A DNA stretch of 64,000 nucleotides from Planctomycetota bacterium (lineage in GTDB: Bacteria; Planctomycetota; UBA1135; GCA-002686595). A program made the position numbers and the translations under genes. Below the pieces are notes generated by a model. That model worked only from the letters and a program-made list of their open reading frames with translations, was not told the DNA's origin and did no database searches. The DNA lies in NCBI GenBank assembly GCA_002862085.1, contig PKCK01000010.1, forward strand, positions 1 to 64,000, read 5' to 3'. The number at the start of each line of letters is the position of its first letter. Position 1 is the first letter of the stretch. Below, one piece after another: positions 26,501 through 38,023 of the stretch.

Positions 26501-27473
26501 GAAGCGCCGGGTCGCGGATCTTCACGAGAAGGAGATCAGCGCGATCATCGTCGACCCCGAGCGGCGCCAGGTGATCACCTCGAGCCTCGATGGATCGATC
26601 GCGTTCGTCGACGAGGACAGCTTCGAGTTGCGCCACCGCACCCGCGCAGGGGCCGAGAGCCATACCTGGCAGTCCGACGGCGTCGAGCACCTGGCCCTTT
26701 CGCCAGACGGTCGCGTCCTCGTGGCAGGGACGCACGCCTGGCTCGTCCGCCTCATCGACCCGGGGTCGGGCGAGTTCGTGCTGGACCTCACCGGCCACGA
26801 CGACTGGGTGCGACGCGTGCAGTTCAGCCCGAGCGGTGAATCGCTCGTCTCCAGCTGCTCGCACTCATCGGTGCGGGTCTGGGATACGAGCGCGTCCGCC
26901 TGGCGTGTCTCCCAGGTGGAGGAGCGCCTGGACCTCGAGGACGCGGCGCGCTCGAGGATCGAGACGAGGTTGGGTTCGCGCCTGAGCGATCCCTCTCAGG
27001 CTCTGGAACAGCTGGAGGTGCTGGACGCGCGCGGCGGCGGCGGCCACGCAGCCCTGGAGAGGGCCGAGCGGGCGGTCCTCCACCAGTTCCTCGCCGCCGA
27101 TCCGATGCGCAGCCTCGAGCGCATGGCGCTCGTGGACGAGCGCGAGATCACGGCGCGCTCGGCGATGCAGTACGTGCGCGGCTGGAATCAGCGGCGGGGG
27201 TCCACCTACGAGACCTACCGGCTCCTGGCCGTGGCGAACGCGCGGATCGAGGACCACGACCGGGCGCTGGAGCACGCGCGCTCCGCCGCCGAACTGGAGC
27301 CCGAGAGGGCAGCCACCGATCCCGTGCTGCTCGCGGCGCGAGCGCGGGCCCATCGACTGGCCGGCGATACGGCGAAGGGCGCGAACTGCGCCATGCTCGC
27401 GCGCAGCTCGCAGCCCTTCGACGCCATCGACGGACGCACCGCCGAGATCTTGCTCGAGCTCGCTGGCTCCTGA
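23598..27473 (+). CDS. Ser/Thr protein kinase with transmembrane segment and WD40 repeats
   Basis: The 1291-residue protein has a cytosolic kinase domain: glycine loop IGRGGMGVVY (about 89-98), lysine K112, catalytic HRDIKPAN (260-267), DFG at 280-282 and APEQF near 306-310. Between the hinge and the catalytic loop is an insert of about 65 residues (170-235) rich in Arg, Asp and Gly. A membrane helix follows at 424-445. The rest, probably extracytoplasmic, is a chain of WD40-type repeats (about 480-1110; GHTEKVTGVTFSADGRLIAT and TGHDDWVRRVQFSPSGESLV are the clearest), predicting one or two propellers, and then a helical tail. It is coupled to the ECF sigma gene 9 nt upstream. A receptor-kinase role regulating that sigma factor is inferred from context. 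Confidence 0.92.
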   Translation: MAERGSAEESDSELERFVRVDEIVTAALQKARAGHEVDIELVADQHPEIRSELLTALRGVASLERSVDQEVLDAGMPEAIGPYTVVREIGRGGMGVVYEAEDRSLDRRVAIKLLPERISSSADFVERFRREAHAAARLEHPGVVPVYGVGDADGQHYYAMQFVDGYGLDGLVRIFAGTRDEGEVLDRSEESGRERRFARALATGRLDRFGARSEDPSGLEGADDDGARPALGRAYHRNVARIGLRAAEALGHAHARGVLHRDIKPANVLLDRSGRVLITDFGLAKLDESEDLTREGDFVGTLRYMAPEQFNGHAEPRSDVYGLGLVLYELLTLERAVKSDSRAELVNELLHVVPRSPDAVRPEVPQDLARIVMKAIAKLPEHRYRTAEAMAADLRAFLEGQPIAARAPSTLYLARLAVSRSRGPFIAVAVLVAALLVGTVIYVLELQDSTRREAGLAYRANLAAAAASLMSDDTPAARSRLDGCPEDLRGWEWKHLSASVDQSVREIARIGHPIERLAFEGDRLLVSHRTGVTIFEDGEVVEEVRLPGGRTSKSGLVGAYRVGGDWLSLDFRTGLWRSPPGGAPGGVVPEAREDEFSSLKLPRPVNASALTPDGDHIVAVERAGRILVVNTKTFEVERTATTGQSRVLHVELSPGGETAYVGSTDGLVKAWDLETLESRVLFAADTAVSCLAVHPAGDLVAVGSSDHSVQLLAPDGTRRGRLLGHTEKVTGVTFSADGRLIATVGRERRLKVWDLESREVLQSFGGLSRVTNQICFTPSGRGIISANNAGIVQEWSVEVGGGRAWIRGHHADVAALDHTSDGARFATGARDGSIRVHDAASLRLDLFLPGHSTEVNGLAWHRGDRALLAVERGGVVRDWSMPDGRVRWELEMEGVVSEPEILPGERAALVSSGGEILIVGLEDGTRLAAKRDERHRYRSVTLSSDAGSLLVGDLTGDLVVLDSSTLEEKRRVADLHEKEISAIIVDPERRQVITSSLDGSIAFVDEDSFELRHRTRAGAESHTWQSDGVEHLALSPDGRVLVAGTHAWLVRLIDPGSGEFVLDLTGHDDWVRRVQFSPSGESLVSSCSHSSVRVWDTSASAWRVSQVEERLDLEDAARSRIETRLGSRLSDPSQALEQLEVLDARGGGGHAALERAERAVLHQFLAADPMRSLERMALVDEREITARSAMQYVRGWNQRRGSTYETYRLLAVANARIEDHDRALEHARSAAELEPERAATDPVLLAARARAHRLAGDTAKGANCAMLARSSQPFDAIDGRTAEILLELAGS

Positions 27474-27565
27474 CCGGACGCTCGCCGAGGCCCGGGCAGG
27501 TGGCCGGGATCCGCTGCATCGCACGGCGGCTCCCGGGCGATGGAGAGGGGCGGCGCCCGCACCCC

Positions 27566-27922
27566 ATGAACGTCCACGACCAGCTCACCAACCCCTGGGT
27601 GATCCAGCGCGTCAACGCGCGCCTCTTCGAGCTGATCGAGGTCCACGGCGATCTGTCGCGCTGCTATGCAGGTGTGGACGCGGCGGAGTTCACCATGGAG
27701 CAGACGGCGTACATCTCGCAGTCGATCGGCGGCCCGACCGTCCGCAGCGCCGCTCAGCTCGCCGCGGCGCGTGAGCTCCCCGAGCTCACGCTTCCCCTGC
27801 TCGAGGCACGGCGGGATCTGCTCGCGCGCGCGCTCAACGACGTCGGGGCGCCTCGGGTGCTCCGCGAGGCCTGGCTCAAGATCGAGGACGAGCGCCGCTC
27901 GCCGGGCCCTTCTCGGAGCTGA
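27566..27922 (+). CDS. truncated hemoglobin-like protein lacking the proximal histidine
   Basis: The 118-residue protein aligns without gaps to group I truncated globins in helices B-G: the VHGDLSRCYAGVDAAEFTME block, QTAYISQSIGGP (the conserved GGP turn), then LLARALNDVGAP. The length fits the family. In that alignment the heme-ligating F8 histidine position holds Arg (in AQLAAARELPE), and the B10 tyrosine position holds Phe. The fold is likely kept, but ordinary heme binding is doubtful, so the protein may act as a scaffold or sensor. ATG 27566 is chosen by family length; a purine-rich run (27542-27550) lies upstream. The frame is open 22 codons further back. It sits between the WD40 kinase and an exporter gene. 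Confidence 0.6.
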   Translation: MNVHDQLTNPWVIQRVNARLFELIEVHGDLSRCYAGVDAAEFTMEQTAYISQSIGGPTVRSAAQLAAARELPELTLPLLEARRDLLARALNDVGAPRVLREAWLKIEDERRSPGPSRS

Positions 27923-27940
27923 GGCGCGAGCGTCGCGAAC

Positions 27941-30046
27941 ATGGCACGACGACTGACGGCGCTCCTCGCGCTCCTCGCCCTGTCCGTGATCGGGCTGCTC
28001 CAGGAGCGCACCCTCGACGTGGCGGAGACGGGTCCCGAGTGGGACGCAGCCGCCGAGGTGTCGTCCACCTTCGGGCTGCGCGAGGTCGGTGCCGTCCTCG
28101 CCGTCTTCGACCTGGAGGCGAGCCCCGACTCCGACGCTGCTCTCAGGGCGCTGGAGGCGCGGGTCGAGGCGCTCGACGCCGTCGTGGCCCTCGTCACCCC
28201 GTTCGACGTCCCCGGGATCGACTCCCTCGAGGAGGCGCGCAGGCACCCGATCGCGTCCCGGAGCCTCGCGCCGCCTGGCGGGCTGCTCCTGCCTTTGGTC
28301 CCGGCGGATCCGCGCGCAGGGGCCGGCTGGCAGGACGATGTGCTCACCGCCGCCAGGGCCGGAGCGGCGGAGATGCCGCGGCTCGACGTCGGCCTGACCG
28401 GGCAGTGGCCCATCGTCCAGGCGCAGCAGGACGCCTACGCGCGCGAGCGCATCCGATTCCAGCTCCTCGGCGTCGTCGTCGGGATCGTGATCTCGTCCCT
28501 GGCCTTCCGCACCCTTCGCGCGACGCTCCTCGCCGGTCTTCCGCCCGTGGTCGGCGTCGTCCTCGCCGTGGGCGTCGGCCGGCTCCTCGGGCTCGGTCAC
28601 TCGGGTCTCTCCACTCTCGTCCTCCCCCTGCTGGTGCTGACGATCGGGTTCACGGACTCCCTGCACCTCGTGGTCGCGGCCGTGCGAGCCCGTCGGGGCG
28701 GGGCGCCCGACGGGACGAGCGCTGTCCTCCAGGCCTCGCGCGAGCTGCTCAGGCCCTGCGCGCTGACCTCGCTCACCACCGCGATCGGCTTCGGCTCCCT
28801 CGCCACCGCCGGGAACGCGGTCGCAGTGGATTTCGGTCTGACGTGCGCGCTCGCCACCGCGCTCTCCTTCGCCGCCGTGTTCCTGACGCTTCCCCTTCTG
28901 GCGCGCACGGGACTCGGGCTGCACCTCGACCGCGTCGCCATCGGCGAGGACGGCGACCGCGGCGGGCCGGGCGGCCGCGTCGTCGAGCGGGTGCTGGGGT
29001 TCGTGATCGAGCGCCCCGGGGCCGTGTCGCTGATCGCCGTGGCGGCGACCCTCGCCTGCGGGTTCGCTGCGTCCAGACTCGGCGTCGATCGCCGCGTCGA
29101 GAACGACCTCGCGCGCGGAAGCGCGGCGATCGAGACCCTCGGGCGCGTCGACCGGGAACTCGGCGGCGTGCTCCCGATCCACGTGCAGATCGAATGGGAG
29201 ACGGGCGTCCAGGGCCCCGCCGTGCTCCGCGCGGCGGGCGAGGTCTCGGCGGCGCTCGAGGCCGTGCCGTACGTCTCGGGGGCGCTCGGTCCCGCCGAGC
29301 TCGCGGCGAGCGTGGGAGGCTCTTGGCCGGCGGTCACCCTCCTCCCCGAGCGCTGGCGCGGCCCGTTCCTGCAGCTCGAGAAGCGAAGTGCTCTCGTGCA
29401 CGCTCGACTCCCGGACGCCGGCTCCGCGGAACTCGAGGGGGCCTTCGAGCAGCTCGCGCGTTCGCTGGAGGGTGTCTCGCGGGACGGCATCCGGACGCGC
29501 ATCGTCGGCGATCACTACGCGTACCTTCGCACGGTCGGACGCGTGACGCGGGACCTCGCGCGGAGCCTCGTCCTCGCGGCCGCGCTGATCCTCGTCACCC
29601 TCGCGGCGGCGTTCCGCTCCTGGCGGCTCGGGCTCGCGAGCATGGTCCCGAACCTCCTGCCGATCACCGCCTCCGCGGCGGGTCTGCACCTGCTCGGCCG
29701 GTCCATCGACATCTCGGCGCTGACGGCCCTGACGCTCTCACTCGGCATCGCGACGGATGACACGATCCACGTGCTGTCCCGCTGGCAGCGGGCCCGGGCC
29801 GGCGGTGACCCGCTGCGGGCGGCCGCGCGCCGGGCCGTGCTGCGCAGCTATCCCGCGCTCGTCGTCACGACCCTGACGCTCGGCGCAGCCTTCGCCCTGC
29901 TCCTGAGCTCGTCGATCCCCGCGGTCCGGGACTTCGGGCTGCTCGCCTTCACGACGCTGGTCGTCGCGCTCCTCGCAGACGTGTGGCTCCTCCCCGCGCT
30001 GCTGATCGCGCTCGAGGGGCGCGACGGGCGCGGGGAGTCAGGGTGA
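27941..30046 (+). CDS. MMPL/RND-family membrane transporter
   Basis: The 701-residue protein has the two-fold RND layout: one N-terminal helix, a periplasmic domain, a first membrane block (about 167-330), a membrane helix near 360-375, a second periplasmic domain (about 385-525) and a final membrane block (about 535-690). The sequence GIATDDTIHVLSRWQRA in the last block and IGFTDSLHLVVAAVRA in the first are the paired functional helices with acidic residues. It belongs to the MMPL or hopanoid-exporter-like group that moves lipids or hydrophobic compounds out of the inner membrane. Its 3' end overlaps the convergent SDR gene by 9 nt. The substrate is unknown. Confidence 0.82.
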   Translation: MARRLTALLALLALSVIGLLQERTLDVAETGPEWDAAAEVSSTFGLREVGAVLAVFDLEASPDSDAALRALEARVEALDAVVALVTPFDVPGIDSLEEARRHPIASRSLAPPGGLLLPLVPADPRAGAGWQDDVLTAARAGAAEMPRLDVGLTGQWPIVQAQQDAYARERIRFQLLGVVVGIVISSLAFRTLRATLLAGLPPVVGVVLAVGVGRLLGLGHSGLSTLVLPLLVLTIGFTDSLHLVVAAVRARRGGAPDGTSAVLQASRELLRPCALTSLTTAIGFGSLATAGNAVAVDFGLTCALATALSFAAVFLTLPLLARTGLGLHLDRVAIGEDGDRGGPGGRVVERVLGFVIERPGAVSLIAVAATLACGFAASRLGVDRRVENDLARGSAAIETLGRVDRELGGVLPIHVQIEWETGVQGPAVLRAAGEVSAALEAVPYVSGALGPAELAASVGGSWPAVTLLPERWRGPFLQLEKRSALVHARLPDAGSAELEGAFEQLARSLEGVSRDGIRTRIVGDHYAYLRTVGRVTRDLARSLVLAAALILVTLAAAFRSWRLGLASMVPNLLPITASAAGLHLLGRSIDISALTALTLSLGIATDDTIHVLSRWQRARAGGDPLRAAARRAVLRSYPALVVTTLTLGAAFALLLSSSIPAVRDFGLLAFTTLVVALLADVWLLPALLIALEGRDGRGESG

Positions 30047-30790
30047 AGTCAGCCGCCGCCAGAGCGGCTGCGGCAGGAGCCTGGCGGCGCGCATCAGCCA
30101 CGCGAGTCGCCTCGGGTACTCGATGATCGCGCGTCCGCGCTCGAGGCCGTCGACCGTTCGCCGCGCGGCGTCCTCGGGCTCCAGGAGGAAGGGCATGGGG
30201 AAGCGGTTGCGGGCGGTCAGGGCCGTGCGCACGAAGCCGGGGCGTACGTCGCACACGCGCAATCCCGTGCCGTGGAGCTCTCCGCGCAGGGATTCGAGCC
30301 AGGTCGATAGCCCTGCCTTGCTCGCGCAGTAGGCCGCGGCGGTGGGGAGACCTCGCAGGCCGGCGAGGCTCGAGAGCGCCGCGAGGGTTCCGCTGCCCCG
30401 ATCGCGCATCGCGGGGAGGGCGATCTCCAGGGTGCGGGCCGCTGCGACCAGGTTGACCTCGAGGACGGTGTGCGTGCGTCCGATGCGCGTGTCCTCTCCT
30501 GCGCCCGACTCCGCGACGCCGGCTCCGGCGACGACGAGATCCAGGCCCGGACGCGCGGAGACCTCGGCGACGACCCGGTCCAGCCACGGGCCGTCGGTGA
30601 CGTCGCCCGGGTGCACGGCGGCGTCTCCACCCGCGGTCCGGATCTCCTCCCGGGTGCGCGCGAGCTCGTCCTCGCGCCGCGCGATCAGATGGACGAGCGC
30701 GCCTCGCCGACCGAGCTCGACCGCGATCGCGCGGCCGAGGCCGCTCGAGGCGCCCGTGAGAAGAGCCTCGCGGAAGGGAGGGTCGACCAT
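30038..30790 (-). CDS. short-chain dehydrogenase/reductase
   Basis: The 250-residue NAD(P)-binding enzyme has TGASSGLG at residues 12-19, the NAG-like AGAGVAESG, the catalytic Ser in ALSSLAGLRG and YCASK (YxxxK). The C-terminal region (RNRFPMPFLLEPEDAARRTV) resembles SDRs of lipid or 3-ketoacyl chemistry. The substrate cannot be assigned. It is convergent with, and overlaps by 9 nt, the MMPL exporter gene. Confidence 0.85.
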   Translation of the reverse strand: MVDPPFREALLTGASSGLGRAIAVELGRRGALVHLIARREDELARTREEIRTAGGDAAVHPGDVTDGPWLDRVVAEVSARPGLDLVVAGAGVAESGAGEDTRIGRTHTVLEVNLVAAARTLEIALPAMRDRGSGTLAALSSLAGLRGLPTAAAYCASKAGLSTWLESLRGELHGTGLRVCDVRPGFVRTALTARNRFPMPFLLEPEDAARRTVDGLERGRAIIEYPRRLAWLMRAARLLPQPLWRRLTSP

Positions 30791-30856
30791 GGGAAGATCC
30801 TGGCGCAGCGGCGCCAGCGATGCACGCGCGGAGCGGGGTCAGGCTCCGCGCCGGGC

Positions 30857-32266
30857 TCAGGGGCGACGCTGGCCGCGGAGGACGCGCTCGCTCGACATGG
30901 GTTCGAGGTCGATCGGGTCGAGCGCCCGGAATCGCTCGCGCGGTTCCAGCCACAGGCCGTAGCGGCCGCAGGGGATCGCGAAGGCGTCGACGACCCCGCG
31001 CTCGAGCCCGGTGGCGTCGTCGCGGACGACCTCGTCGAAGGGAACGTCGAAGCGCGCGCCGCTCGCAGTGACGACGATCACCCGGGTCGCGTCGCCGACG
31101 TCGAGAAGCTCGAGGCGGCGGCGCACGACCGGGCCGAGGGTGGACCGGAGCTCGGCATCGCCGCGAGTGGGTCCGACCTCGTGCCGGCCGAGGCGCGTGC
31201 GCTCGTAGGGGGTGCCGCGGCCTCCCACCTCGACCTCGTAGACGCCTTCGATCAGGTCGAAGGTGACCGATTCGCCGACGGGCACGGCCTTCTCGGCCAG
31301 CCATCCCGTCTTCACGTCCCACAGGAGCACGGGTACGGATCCGAAGGTCTCTCCGAAGACCTCGACACCGACCTCGAGAGCCGTCGTCTCACCCACGCGC
31401 TCTTCGCCGAAGCGCTCGGGCGCGAGGCGGAGGATCCGCTTCATGCCCATGCGAGTCTTCTCGAAGGCCATGAGCCTGTTCCCTGCCAGGTCTCGCACTT
31501 CGAGGCGGTCGCAGACCTGCGGTTCCAGCCCGTAGAGGCGGAAGCGTCCCCGTTCGTCCGTGACGGCCCACGGGCCGCGGTGCGTGTCGAGCTGGCCCAC
31601 GGCGATGTCGGCAAGAGGCCGTCCCTGCGCGTCCAGGACGACGCCGTCGAGGCGCGCCCCGGGCGCCGCCATGGTCTCGTAGACGCCCTCGTTCGCGGCC
31701 TCCCACTCCACGTCGAGGTAGGTCGTGCGCACGGTCTCGCCCACGGGGTAGACGTCCGCGATCTCCCAGCCCTCGCGGCCGACGGCGTGGAGCGTGGCGC
31801 CCCCGAGGGGGTCCGTGACGGTGCTCGTCACGTCCGGCGTGTGCCCGCAGCCCACGGCGACGCCCAGGTGTACGAGCCCGAGGGGGGCGCCGGTGTGATC
31901 GAGGAGCTTGATCCGCGACGGGACGACGGGCCAGAGCTCCACTTCCACCGGAGTGTCCGGCTGCGGTGTCCAGAACGTGCCGGAGGGCGCGTAGCCCTCG
32001 GCGCGCACGATGGTCCAGCTGTACTTCGCGTCGGCGGTCGACGGCGCGAGGCTCGCGACACCCCGCGCGTTCGTCGGAAGGGCGGCTTGGCGGAACCAGA
32101 AGTCGGACCACACCGGAGCGACGATCTCGTGCACGCCGTGCACCCGGGCGCCCTCCACGGGCTCGCCCGTGACCGCGTCGATCACGTGGACCTCGAACGC
32201 AGGCTGCTCGGACCTCTGGGGAAGGACGGTCAGGGACAGGAGCGCGAGGGCCAGGGGAGCGAGCAT
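30857..32266 (-). CDS. secreted protein with carboxypeptidase regulatory-like repeats
   Basis: The 469-residue exported protein has a signal peptide at residues 1-17 (LAPLALALLSLTVLPQ) and several CarboxypepD_reg-like or Ig-like beta units, for example FEVHVIDAVTGEPVEGARVH and RLDGVVLDAQGRPLADIAVG. These predict a beta-sandwich chain without an enzyme domain; the function is unknown. The ATG at 32266 is chosen over the TTG at 32275; a TATTGA hexamer lies 5 nt before it. It is downstream of the radical SAM gene but separated by a hairpin. Confidence 0.65.
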   Translation of the reverse strand: MLAPLALALLSLTVLPQRSEQPAFEVHVIDAVTGEPVEGARVHGVHEIVAPVWSDFWFRQAALPTNARGVASLAPSTADAKYSWTIVRAEGYAPSGTFWTPQPDTPVEVELWPVVPSRIKLLDHTGAPLGLVHLGVAVGCGHTPDVTSTVTDPLGGATLHAVGREGWEIADVYPVGETVRTTYLDVEWEAANEGVYETMAAPGARLDGVVLDAQGRPLADIAVGQLDTHRGPWAVTDERGRFRLYGLEPQVCDRLEVRDLAGNRLMAFEKTRMGMKRILRLAPERFGEERVGETTALEVGVEVFGETFGSVPVLLWDVKTGWLAEKAVPVGESVTFDLIEGVYEVEVGGRGTPYERTRLGRHEVGPTRGDAELRSTLGPVVRRRLELLDVGDATRVIVVTASGARFDVPFDEVVRDDATGLERGVVDAFAIPCGRYGLWLEPRERFRALDPIDLEPMSSERVLRGQRRP

Positions 32267-32309
32267 GGCGATCAATAGAGCAGCGCGCTGAAGCGGTCAC
32301 CAACGAGAA

Positions 32310-32342
32310 CCGCCGACCCGGCAGTGAATGCCGAGCCGGCGG
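32310..32342 (-). terminator. hairpin downstream of the radical SAM gene
   Basis: A 14-bp stem with two mismatches (CCGCCGACCCGGCA against TGCCGAGCCGGCGG) has a 5-nt loop and lies 31 nt after the radical SAM stop. It is followed in the minus direction by a T-containing segment. It probably separates this gene from the secreted-protein gene downstream. Confidence 0.5.
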
Positions 32343-32372
32343 GCTCGTGAGGACCGGAGATCCTGACCGGGA

Positions 32373-33899
32373 TCAGGCGGTCTTGCCGAGCGTCGGCACC
32401 TGCTGACGCGCGATGTCCTTCTGGTTGGAGCCGTCGACGACGTACTTCCACTCGGTCTTGGCCACGCGCTGCTGGTGCTTGCGCTTGCGGCGCTTGATCT
32501 CGAACCAGTCGCCGATGAGCTCGGGGTGCTTGACCATCGCGATCACGCGCTCGATCTTGCGGTGGATCTTCGGGACGATGCCCTTGGTCGCCTTGGCGTG
32601 GGCCTTGATCAGACGCTCGCGCTCGGCGTGGAGCTCCTCGTGGGTGAAGTTCGGGTGCTTGAAGCACTCGGTGGAGTGCCAGTAGTGGAACTCGACCTCG
32701 GCGACGTCCTGGGTCAGGTACGGCTTGATCTGCTCGTAGAAGGTCGTGCCGGGGATCGGCTGGAGCAGGGACACGCAGACGGAGTCGGGGCGCGTCTTGC
32801 CGACGATCTCCTCGGAGATACGGTGGTCCTTCTGCTGCTCCTCGGGGAACCCGTAGAGCATGAAGAACTTGAAGTACATGCCGAGCTCGCGGTTGAGCTT
32901 GGCGCCGCGGATGACCTTCTCCTGGGTGACGCCCTTCTTCATCGTCACCAGCATGTCCGGCGAGCCGGACTCGAGGCCGTAGGCGATCTTCACGCAGCCC
33001 GCCTTGCGCATCCAGCGGAGCATCTCGTAGTCCATCGTGTCGATGCGCGACTCGCACAGCCACTCGAAGTAGAGGCCGCGCTTCACGATCTCCTTGCAGA
33101 TCGCGATGACGCGCTTGCGCTGGATGGTGAACAGGTCGTCGAACAGGATGATCTGCGGCGGGTTGTACGTCGTGATGATGTGCTCGAGGAGATCAACGGT
33201 CTTCTCGACGCTCATCGAGCGGTACTTGCGCGGGGTCATCTCCGCGTCGCAGAAGGTGCACTCGTACGGGCAGCCGCGGCTGGTGATCGCGGTCACGCCC
33301 GGGTTCACCATCAGCGTCATGTACTCCTTGATGTCCCACAGGTGGTAGGCGGGCATCGGGACGGCGTCCATGTCGCGCACGAGCGGGCGGCGCGGGGTCT
33401 GGAAGATCTCGCCGTCCTTCATGAAGGTGATGCCCTGGATGTCCTCCCACTTGGAGCGGTCCTGCCAGTGCTCGACGATCTCCATGATCGTCACGTCACC
33501 TTCGCCCTGGACGCAGATGTCACCCGCGTCGGCCTCGAGGAAGAACTCGGGGTTGGTCGTCGGGTGGGGCCCGCCGAGGACCGTGAAGCGGCCGATCTCC
33601 TGCTTGGAGATCTGGCCGAGCTCACGGGCGCGACGCGCGTTCGGCGTGAGCGAGGAGATGCCGACCATGTCCGCCCAGCGCATGGCGTCCTTGATGTCGT
33701 CGAGCATCGCGATCGAGTCGTCGAACAGCTTGACGGTGTGACCTGCCTCTTCGAGGTAGGACGCGAGGATCGTGATGCCGAGCGGCGGATAAATCTCGTC
33801 GCGCGCCATCTCGCCCTTGAGCTTGGTCTCGTCGGACCAGAGCTCGCCCGCGAGTTCGCGGATGGCCTGACTCTTCGCGTAGATGAGGACGACTTTCAC
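32373..33899 (-). CDS. B12-binding domain radical SAM protein
   Basis: The 508-residue enzyme has an N-terminal cobalamin-binding Rossmann-type domain (about 1-145, PPLGITILASYLEEAGHTVK) and a radical SAM barrel with the cluster motif CPYECTFC (C210, C214, C217). The C-terminal extension is basic. Such B12 radical SAM enzymes catalyse methylations, ring closures or rearrangements in lipid, bacteriochlorophyll or natural-product pathways; the family here is not specific enough to name the reaction. The start codon is GTG at 33899, and the downstream FKFFMLYGFPEEQQKDH region is typical of the barrel. It is followed by a hairpin and carries no co-operonic biosynthetic partner. Confidence 0.85.
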   Translation of the reverse strand: MKVVLIYAKSQAIRELAGELWSDETKLKGEMARDEIYPPLGITILASYLEEAGHTVKLFDDSIAMLDDIKDAMRWADMVGISSLTPNARRARELGQISKQEIGRFTVLGGPHPTTNPEFFLEADAGDICVQGEGDVTIMEIVEHWQDRSKWEDIQGITFMKDGEIFQTPRRPLVRDMDAVPMPAYHLWDIKEYMTLMVNPGVTAITSRGCPYECTFCDAEMTPRKYRSMSVEKTVDLLEHIITTYNPPQIILFDDLFTIQRKRVIAICKEIVKRGLYFEWLCESRIDTMDYEMLRWMRKAGCVKIAYGLESGSPDMLVTMKKGVTQEKVIRGAKLNRELGMYFKFFMLYGFPEEQQKDHRISEEIVGKTRPDSVCVSLLQPIPGTTFYEQIKPYLTQDVAEVEFHYWHSTECFKHPNFTHEELHAERERLIKAHAKATKGIVPKIHRKIERVIAMVKHPELIGDWFEIKRRKRKHQQRVAKTEWKYVVDGSNQKDIARQQVPTLGKTA

Positions 33900-34323
33900 A
33901 GGATTACGGGCGCTCTACAGAGCCGATTGGAGGAAGCGCGACGGCCGAGGCGAGAGCCCCGCGGGATTTCACGTCATGCGCAGCCAAAGTCTATCCGGCT
34001 CCCGGGAATGCGGGGGGGCGGCTGGACGGACTGCACCCCCTGCTTTCGGCATCTCTGGCGGCTGGCCTCGCCGAAGAGTCGAATCCAGCTGAAGATGTGC
34101 CTCGATGTTGGACGGAGCTGCTGCAGAGGGTCGCAGGTGGGGCGCACAGGGGGCCCAGCGGGGGCGCAGCGGGCCGTCAGGATTTTCCGACCTTGCGCGG
34201 CCCGAGAGATGAATTTCGCGTGAGCAGGGGCCTTCGAACGACGAGCGGGCGGCGCGACCGCCCTCTCCGGACCAGGGAAAGGGCGCTCACCGCGGCGTCG
34301 CAGGCCCGACGCTCGAGCGCGCC
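33900..34323. other. intergenic region upstream of the radical SAM gene
   Basis: These 424 nt hold no gene I can support. On the minus strand a GGATAGACT box lies at 33988-33993, about 90 nt before the radical SAM start, and could be its promoter. I looked for tRNA, SRP RNA, RNase P and tmRNA signatures and saw none. Confidence 0.45.
33988..33993 (-). promoter_or_regulatory. -10-like TAGACT box for the radical SAM gene
   Basis: GGATAGACT resembles the other AT-rich hexamers. It predicts an mRNA leader of about 80 nt before the GTG at 33899. There is no -35 match. Confidence 0.3.
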
Positions 34324-37575
<3,252 letters not shown>

Positions 37576-38023
37576 GTGGGGTCGGAGCGCGGGACCGTCG
37601 GGCGGTCCCGGACGTGGATCCAGGGGGGGCGCCTCGGAGCGACTCTTCGTCGCGCGGAGCCTCGCCGGGGGGAGCGAGGGGCGTGAGGGGCCGGTCGGAG
37701 GCGTGGGTGGCTCGGGAGACCCCGTCGGTCGGGGCCAAACTTCCCGAGTATGGCAGATGTCTCGCCGCGCATCCATCGGCGTGAGCCTCTCTCGTGGTCC
37801 CAGAGGGTGCGTCGGGGCGTCGCGGCGTCCTCCTCGACCCGCCGCTCGCGCTGCCCAGCGGCCCCTGAGCGGGTTCGACCACCCCCGGGGAAACGTGGTC
37901 CTCAGTTCAAGAAACGGTCAAGTCGCTTTCACGCGAGCACGGACCGCGGGCGCCGATGGGGCGGGGTCGCGATCATGGCCGGCCCCGCGCGCGGACGTCG
38001 CGCGGCCCGACGTCATCGATCCC
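37576..38023. other. intergenic region between divergent carB and propeller lipoprotein genes
   Basis: These 448 nt separate divergent genes. The sequence near 37890-37930 is relatively AT-rich for this genome (GTTCAAGAAACGG), which may mark promoters, but I cannot pick out a clear box. Frames open across it in both directions continue the neighbouring genes without homology. Confidence 0.4.

Noticed and set aside
33900..34323. Candidate structured RNA between radical SAM and carB
   Set aside because: No tRNA, tmRNA, RNase P or SRP RNA signature was found; the GATTCGACTC-like stretch has no paired arm.
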